Under the pieces are notes generated by a model. That model did not search any database. It was given only the letters and a program-made list of their open reading frames with translations, and had not been told where the DNA came from. Of a stretch of 37,770 bases of DNA, positions 33,013 to 37,770 are shown in pieces (position 1 is the first letter of the stretch; each line of letters begins with the position of its first letter). The DNA comes from an uncultured Acidimicrobiaceae bacterium (GTDB lineage: Bacteria > Actinomycetota > Acidimicrobiia > Acidimicrobiales > Ilumatobacteraceae), in assembly GCA_937890395.1 (NCBI GenBank), contig CALACK010000129.1, positions 1 to 37,770 on the forward strand, written 5' to 3'. A program made the translations under genes and the position numbers.

Positions 33013-35129
33013 CCTGGCGAAATCGACTGTCAATAGTTTATCGATCTGCTCAAAATTTATACGCTGAAAACATTGAACACAAAAATATAAATCGATATAT
33101 AAATCGCGAGTTAAGTTGGCTTGACTTCAATGATCGAGTGCTGGCACTTGCGTGCGACGAGAATGTTCCGTTGCTTGAGCGCTGTCGCTTCATATCAATT
33201 TGCTCGTCAAATCTTGACGAGTTTTACCAAATTCGAGTTGCCGCACTGAAAGATCAAGTTGCCGCAGACATTTCAACAAAAACCCCCGATGGGCGCTCGC
33301 CACTTGACCAACTTAGAGAGATTACTGAGCGCACGCAGAGTTTTGTTCAGCGACAAGAAGATATCTGGGGAAAAGAATTATTACCTCAGCTTGAACTATT
33401 TGATGTTCGAGTGCAGAGCTGGTCGCAACTCTCTGCCAACGAGAAGACAGAACTTTCTAAAGATTTTGATCAGAGAATTTTTCCGGTTCTGACTCCATTG
33501 GCAGTTGATCCTGCGCATCCTTTTCCATACATCTCGAACCTTGCATTAAATCTGGCTGTAGTTGCCAGTGATCCAAATTCTGGAGAGCAAAGATTTGCAA
33601 GATTGAAGATTCCTAAAAACATGAGTCGGTTTATGAGGGTCGGAAAGTCGAACAACTTTGTGTTGCTCGAAGAACTGATCGCGGCAAATCTTTCGCGATT
33701 ATTTCAGGGGATGACCATTGAGCAGTGTTTTGTTTTTCGTGTTACACGCAACGCAGATCTTTCACTTGATGACGAAGATGCCGAAGATCTTCTCGCCGCT
33801 GTCGAAGTAGAGTTGCGCCGTCGTAGGTTTGGACGCGCTGTGCGACTCGAAGTTCCGCATGGCACTGCTCAGTCAGTTATCGACTTGATGTGCGAAGAAC
33901 TCGAACTTGACCCAGAAGATGTGACTTATCATCGCAGCATAATTGAGATGGGTTGTATATCACAGTTGGCGTCTCTTGATATTTCGAGTTTACGATTTCA
34001 GCCGTGGCCGCCACTCACTGCCGGTCGTCTTGCCGCGGCTGATTTCAATGGTCAAAATATTTTTCAGGTGATACGCGAGCGACAACTCCTCGTTCATCAC
34101 CCACACGAGTCTTTTGCATCTTCTGTTGAGACATTCGTTGAACAGGCTTCAAGTGATCCGAAAGTGCATTCAATAAAAATGACTTTATATCGCACTTCGG
34201 GTGACTCGTCAATTGCCAAGCACTTAGTTCGCGCCGCCGAGTCGGGAAAGCAAGTTGCCGTAGTTCTTGAAATTAAAGCACGCTTTGACGAAGCGAGAAA
34301 TATCGCCTGGGCAAAAGAACTTGAATATGCGGGAGTGCATGTTACGTACGGCATCGTCGGCCTAAAAACTCATTCAAAGTGTGTTTTGGTCGTGCGTGAA
34401 GATAGTGATCAGATGCGCAGATATGTGCATATCGGCACAGGAAATTACAACTCAACAACAGCGCGGATGTATGAAGATATCGGTTTTTTTACCTGCGAAG
34501 AAGCAATCGGCGCAGATGCAACAGAACTATTTAACTATTTGACTGGCTATGCACGCGAGCCGGACTATCAACGCTTGTTTGTTGCGCCACACCAGTTGCG
34601 ACCGAAACTTATAGAACTAATTAAGGGTGAAGCGGCTTTTAAGGAAGCTGGTCACATCACAATAAAGTTGAACTCTATTTCTGATCCTGCAATTATTGAG
34701 GCGCTATATGCGGCGAGCAACGTTGGTGTAAAAATTGAGTTAATCGTCCGCGGAATTTGCTGTCTGCGTGCCGGCGTACCTGGAATGTCAGAGAACATCA
34801 CGGTGCGTTCAATCCTTGGTCGTTATCTTGAGCATTCTCGTATATATAGGTTCGCTCACGGTTTTGACGACGAATCGCCCTTGCACCTAATTGGCTCGGC
34901 AGATTTGATGGGTCGCAACTTAGATGGTCGAGTTGAAGTTCTCGTGCCTTTAACTCACCCGAAACATCGGGCATGGCTAGATAAAGTACTTGGGTTTTTG
35001 CTAGCAGAAGATGTAAGTAATTTTACTCTAGGCAGCGACGATAAATGGAACAAAGTCTTTGGTGATGAGCGAACAGGAGATGCCCAACAGAGTTTGCATG
35101 AGTGGGTAGTTGCAACCCAATTGCGCTAA
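33006..35129 (+). CDS. ppk1: Polyphosphate kinase 1
   Basis: This is a 707-residue PPK1, which reversibly makes polyphosphate from ATP. The N-terminal domain begins YINRELSWLDFNDRVLAL and contains CSSNLDEFYQIRVA. The head domain follows, then two phospholipase-D-like catalytic domains. The autophosphorylated His456 lies in GLKTHSKCVLVVR and the second conserved His610 in YLEHSRIYRFAHG. IHIGTGNYN-like motif and Arg-rich ATP-contacting residues are retained. The GTG start is forced because an in-frame TGA lies at 32991-32993 and no ATG occurs before the conserved domain. It is 123 bp upstream of phoU. Confidence 0.95.
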   Translation: MTSWRNRLSIVYRSAQNLYAENIEHKNINRYINRELSWLDFNDRVLALACDENVPLLERCRFISICSSNLDEFYQIRVAALKDQVAADISTKTPDGRSPLDQLREITERTQSFVQRQEDIWGKELLPQLELFDVRVQSWSQLSANEKTELSKDFDQRIFPVLTPLAVDPAHPFPYISNLALNLAVVASDPNSGEQRFARLKIPKNMSRFMRVGKSNNFVLLEELIAANLSRLFQGMTIEQCFVFRVTRNADLSLDDEDAEDLLAAVEVELRRRRFGRAVRLEVPHGTAQSVIDLMCEELELDPEDVTYHRSIIEMGCISQLASLDISSLRFQPWPPLTAGRLAAADFNGQNIFQVIRERQLLVHHPHESFASSVETFVEQASSDPKVHSIKMTLYRTSGDSSIAKHLVRAAESGKQVAVVLEIKARFDEARNIAWAKELEYAGVHVTYGIVGLKTHSKCVLVVREDSDQMRRYVHIGTGNYNSTTARMYEDIGFFTCEEAIGADATELFNYLTGYAREPDYQRLFVAPHQLRPKLIELIKGEAAFKEAGHITIKLNSISDPAIIEALYAASNVGVKIELIVRGICCLRAGVPGMSENITVRSILGRYLEHSRIYRFAHGFDDESPLHLIGSADLMGRNLDGRVEVLVPLTHPKHRAWLDKVLGFLLAEDVSNFTLGSDDKWNKVFGDERTGDAQQSLHEWVVATQLR

Positions 35130-35141
35130 AACTGCTCATCT

Positions 35142-35181
35142 GTTCACCGTTAAGTCACTTGATGGACGACTGCAGTTCACG
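35142..35181 (+). promoter_or_regulatory. PHO-box-like 11-bp direct repeat array upstream of phoU
   Basis: GTTCACC (35142-35148) and GTTCACG (35175-35181) are exactly 33 bp, or three 11-bp steps, apart. Intermediate phases hold AGTCACT (35153-35159, 4 of 7 match) and a poor GGACGAC (35164). Actinobacterial PhoP and RegX3 boxes are 11-bp direct repeats of GTTCACC type. A TAAGAT -10-like element follows at 35204-35209. The encoded RegX3-like regulator downstream is the natural candidate to bind here. Confidence 0.55.
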
Positions 35182-35252
35182 AAACAAGGACTACCGTTAT
35201 TCGTAAGATATAAGCAGTTAATACTGATCTTAAAATTATGGGGTGATGACTA

Positions 35253-35984
35253 ATGGAACAAATCCGAAAAGATTTCCACAATGATCTTGACGCTGCGCGT
35301 GCCGAGGTAATTCGCTTAGGGGCTTCTTTGACTGAGTCAATTCCGCGCGCGACAGCAATTTTGCTGAGTGGAGATCTAGAGGGCGCTGATTATTTAGTTC
35401 AAGCAGATGACGAATTCGATGCTCGGTCCGCAGAACTAGAAGCACTGTGTTTTGAAATCTTGGCACTTCAGGCTCCAGTTGCCGCCGATCTTCGGCAAAT
35501 TATTGCAATTATCAAAATTGCTGGAGAACTTGAGCGCTCAGCAGATCTTGTCGTCAACATTTGTAAAGCGGCGCGACGAATATATGGCCACAATATTGAT
35601 CCAATTTTACGCGGTGTGATTTCAAAGATGAGTGAGCAGGCTCAGAAACTTTTTGAATCAACAATGGAGGCGTTTGAAGAGAATGATGCAGCTAAAGCCG
35701 CAGCAATTGACGATATGGATTCGTACTTAGATAGTTTGCATCGCCAATTCATTCAGCAAATTTTTGAATCACATTCGAACTCTAAAATTGATCTTCAAGT
35801 GGCTGTGCAATTGGCAGTCGTTGCTCGCTTTTACGAGCGAATTGGTGATCACGCTGTCAACGTAAGTGAGCGAACACGTTTCATCGTGACTGGCTGGGTT
35901 CGCAAACGTGACGGTATTAATCGTTATAAAGCTCGTATAGGTGATACAACCGGAGAATTTACTTTGAATCTTGAGCAGAATTAG
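35253..35984 (+). CDS. phoU: Phosphate signalling regulator PhoU
   Basis: This is a 243-residue PhoU: two three-helix bundles, each with the conserved metal-binding E/D signature (IAGELERSADLVVNI, about residues 90-104, and ARFYERIGDHAVNVSER, about 192-208). It inhibits the PhoR/SenX3-type kinase when phosphate is plentiful and limits Pst uptake. In this window it immediately precedes the kinase gene (18 bp gap), forming phoU-senX3-like-regX3-like. The pst transporter genes are not in the window. The C-terminal tail (about 225-243) is short and polar. Confidence 0.95.
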   Translation: MEQIRKDFHNDLDAARAEVIRLGASLTESIPRATAILLSGDLEGADYLVQADDEFDARSAELEALCFEILALQAPVAADLRQIIAIIKIAGELERSADLVVNICKAARRIYGHNIDPILRGVISKMSEQAQKLFESTMEAFEENDAAKAAAIDDMDSYLDSLHRQFIQQIFESHSNSKIDLQVAVQLAVVARFYERIGDHAVNVSERTRFIVTGWVRKRDGINRYKARIGDTTGEFTLNLEQN

Positions 35985-36002
35985 TTTGATTTAAATTTCG
36001 TT

Positions 36003-37160
36003 ATGGGTGTTGTTTACTTTTTAATTGGCGTGTTATTGGCCACTGCAATTGCTTTTCTAATTTCAAAACGCTCAACTAGAGAAATTCAACTTGCATTAAC
36101 TAATAAGAGTGCTGTAACAAAGTCAACAACGAGAGATAATTTCGTACAATTGTTTGAGATTCTTGATTTTCTAGAGACCGGTGTAATTGTTGCCGATAAC
36201 AACTCAAATCATAAATTCAGAAATAAAGCTGCCATTGCAATGACTGGCATTAGATATGTGGATATTTTGATTGATCAAGCAGTCGACGAGATGATTAAGC
36301 AACTTGAACAGGAAGGTACAGGAAGTCGAATTCTTGAAGCTGTTGCTGGAACAACACGTTTTCTTCAAATTCGTGGCCGTAATCTAAAGAACGAATACAT
36401 ACTCGTAACTGTTGAAGACATCACAGCGAAATCACGAATTGAAACTGTGCAAACTGACTTCGTTGCAAATTTGAGTCACGAATTGAAGACTCCGATCGGC
36501 GCAGTTGCCGCGCTAGCAGATTCTTTAAATGGCGAGACCGAGACTGCGGTGGTTTGGCGACTTGCTGAAAGAATTGTTTCCGAATCTCATCGCATGGCAC
36601 GAATCGTGGATGCCCTGCTTGACTTGTCGAGAATTGAATTCAGTGGGACCGAAGATTGGACTGAAGTTGATCTAGCACCGGTGCTCGTTGAGGTTGTAAG
36701 TACTAATCAACATGCCGCAAAGCGGCAAGGTATCGAGCTTTCACTAACTGGTGCTTCGCATCTAAATGTGCTTGGCGATAGATCACAATTGTTGTCGGGT
36801 TTTTCAAATCTCGTTGACAATGCGATTAAATACAGCGAACCAGGCGGGATAGTTTCAGTGTCAAGCTCAATAGTCGGCCAGTTAGTTGTTGTGGCGATAA
36901 CCGACCATGGAATCGGTATATCGAAACAGCATCAAGATCGGATCTTTGAGCGCTTCTATCGGGTCGATAAAGCTCGAAGTCGAGCCACGGGAGGAACTGG
37001 CTTAGGCCTCTCAATTGTTCGGCACATAGTTTTAGAACATGGTGGCTCAATAGACATTGTCTCAGAAGAAGGAATCGGTTCAACTTTTACAATTCGGCTT
37101 CCGCATTTTGTCTCAGAATCAACAGACATGCCAACTATCACCACGGGAGTTTCATTATGA
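36003..37160 (+). CDS. senX3: Sensor histidine kinase, SenX3/PhoR-like
   Basis: This 385-residue kinase has one N-terminal membrane helix (about residues 4-20), a PAS-like domain (about 48-140), HisKA with the phosphorylated His159 in NLSHELKTP, and HATPase_c with N-box NLVDNAIKYSEPGG, G1 DHGIGIS, F-box RIFERFYRVDKARS and G2 GGTGLGLSIV. Architecture (a single N-terminal helix segment rather than a large periplasmic sensor) and neighbours match mycobacterial SenX3. The TGA stop overlaps the ATG of the response regulator (ATGA), so the two are translationally coupled. The symbol is by synteny and architecture rather than proven orthology. Confidence 0.92.
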   Translation: MGVVYFLIGVLLATAIAFLISKRSTREIQLALTNKSAVTKSTTRDNFVQLFEILDFLETGVIVADNNSNHKFRNKAAIAMTGIRYVDILIDQAVDEMIKQLEQEGTGSRILEAVAGTTRFLQIRGRNLKNEYILVTVEDITAKSRIETVQTDFVANLSHELKTPIGAVAALADSLNGETETAVVWRLAERIVSESHRMARIVDALLDLSRIEFSGTEDWTEVDLAPVLVEVVSTNQHAAKRQGIELSLTGASHLNVLGDRSQLLSGFSNLVDNAIKYSEPGGIVSVSSSIVGQLVVVAITDHGIGISKQHQDRIFERFYRVDKARSRATGGTGLGLSIVRHIVLEHGGSIDIVSEEGIGSTFTIRLPHFVSESTDMPTITTGVSL

Positions 37161-37770
37161 CGATCACTAATTCGCTGCCCACAATTTTGGTTGTAGACGA
37201 CGAAGAATCATTTATTGAAGCACTTCAAGTCGGTTTAAAGCGTGAGGGATTTCGAGTTGAAGTTGCTCGTGATGGCGCAGAAGCACTTGCAGTATTTGAT
37301 GCAGTTCGTCCAGATGCTGTGTTGTTAGATGTGATGTTGCCAAAAATCTCCGGCACAGATGTGTGTCGTGAAATTCGAAAGAAGAGCACGGTGCCGATCA
37401 TTATGGTGTCAGCCAAAGGTGCAGAAATTGACACTGTTGTTGGATTAGAAGTTGGGGCAGATGATTACATTGTTAAGCCGTATCGACTTAGAGAATTAGT
37501 TGCAAGATTACGAGCGGCACTTCGTCGTGGAGCACTCTCGGCCACAGGCGACGAAGCCGCAGGAGTCGGAACAGTTGCAATAGGCAGCATTTCAATTGAC
37601 CCTGAACAACATGTGGTGACAATTCGTGGCGATGTCACGAAACTTCCTTTAAAAGAATTCGAATTGTTGTATATCTTGATGTCTAACGCCGGTCGCGTGT
37701 TGACACGTGAAACTCTGATTGACCGAGTCTGGGGTTCTGACTACTTCGGTGACACGAAAACTTTAGATGT
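37157..37770 (+). CDS. regX3: Response regulator, RegX3/OmpR family (partial at window end)
   Basis: The first 204 residues of an OmpR-family regulator are present. The receiver domain has acidic residues Asp14-Asp15, phospho-acceptor Asp58 (LLDVMLP), Ser/Thr in IIMVSAK and Lys in YIVKPY. A winged-helix domain starts near residue 140 (IGSISIDPEQHVV, LPLKEFELLYILMSNAG, RETLIDRVWG). The window ends in the wing region, so the last roughly 20-25 residues are missing. Its ATG overlaps the kinase stop by 4 nt. The PHO-box-like repeats upstream of phoU make this the likely autoregulator. Confidence 0.93.
   Translation, partial: MTITNSLPTILVVDDEESFIEALQVGLKREGFRVEVARDGAEALAVFDAVRPDAVLLDVMLPKISGTDVCREIRKKSTVPIIMVSAKGAEIDTVVGLEVGADDYIVKPYRLRELVARLRAALRRGALSATGDEAAGVGTVAIGSISIDPEQHVVTIRGDVTKLPLKEFELLYILMSNAGRVLTRETLIDRVWGSDYFGDTKTLD

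Overview
The window looks like chromosomal DNA from a compact, moderate-GC actinobacterium, most likely an Acidimicrobiia (Ilumatobacter-type or freshwater acIV-type) lineage. The evidence is a WhiB2-type regulator, a PhoU/SenX3/RegX3-like set, a DUF4916 protein, a deazaflavin (Ddn-family) reductase, a BTAD regulator, an Rv0958/Rv0959-like AAA-VWA pair, Thr/Ser-rich secreted linkers, and frequent GTG/TTG starts. Intergenic gaps are tiny and many convergent genes share or abut stop codons. The taxonomic call is inference; no rRNA or tRNA gene is present.

Layout. 1-2.8 kb: a short edge repeat, a doubtful small ORF, a DUF1059 protein divergent from an orphan BTAD regulator, a DUF2892 membrane protein, and an SRPBCC + crotonase pair. 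2.8-7.5 kb: tRNA hydroxylase TrhO, a class I aminotransferase, an SDR, a TetA-like MFS pump and a Ddn-type reductase. 7.5-13.3 kb: a translationally coupled ACAD10/11-type acyl-CoA dehydrogenase and iron-dependent alcohol dehydrogenase, a NUDIX hydrolase with an MFS transporter, and a succinate-semialdehyde-type aldehyde dehydrogenase. 13.3-19.2 kb: a DoxX protein, a DUF4916 protein, an Fpg/Nei-like protein lacking the catalytic N-terminus, a MacB-like ABC exporter, and a 1-Cys peroxiredoxin.

19.35-25.4 kb: one 2010-residue secreted protein with two I9-like propeptides, two complete subtilisin domains, about six FN3 modules, low-complexity linkers and a perfect 252-bp C-terminal tandem duplication. 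25.4-29.5 kb: a MoxR-like AAA ATPase and its VWA partner, with a stand-alone class III adenylate cyclase on the opposite strand between them. 29.6-31 kb: WhiB2-like regulator, glutamate formimidoyltransferase and a 59-residue TatA.

31-37.77 kb: a polyphosphate/phosphate island: ppx, an unknown 111-residue protein, ppk1, phoU, a SenX3-like kinase and a RegX3-like regulator cut by the window end. An 11-bp-phased PHO-box-like array precedes phoU, and a perfect inverted repeat covers the ppk start codon. This suggests a self-contained phosphate-sensing and polyphosphate-turnover unit. The strongest candidates for something new are the double-protease protein, the Fpg/Nei paralogue without catalytic residues, the cyclase nested in the AAA-VWA locus, and the ppk/phoU regulatory DNA.
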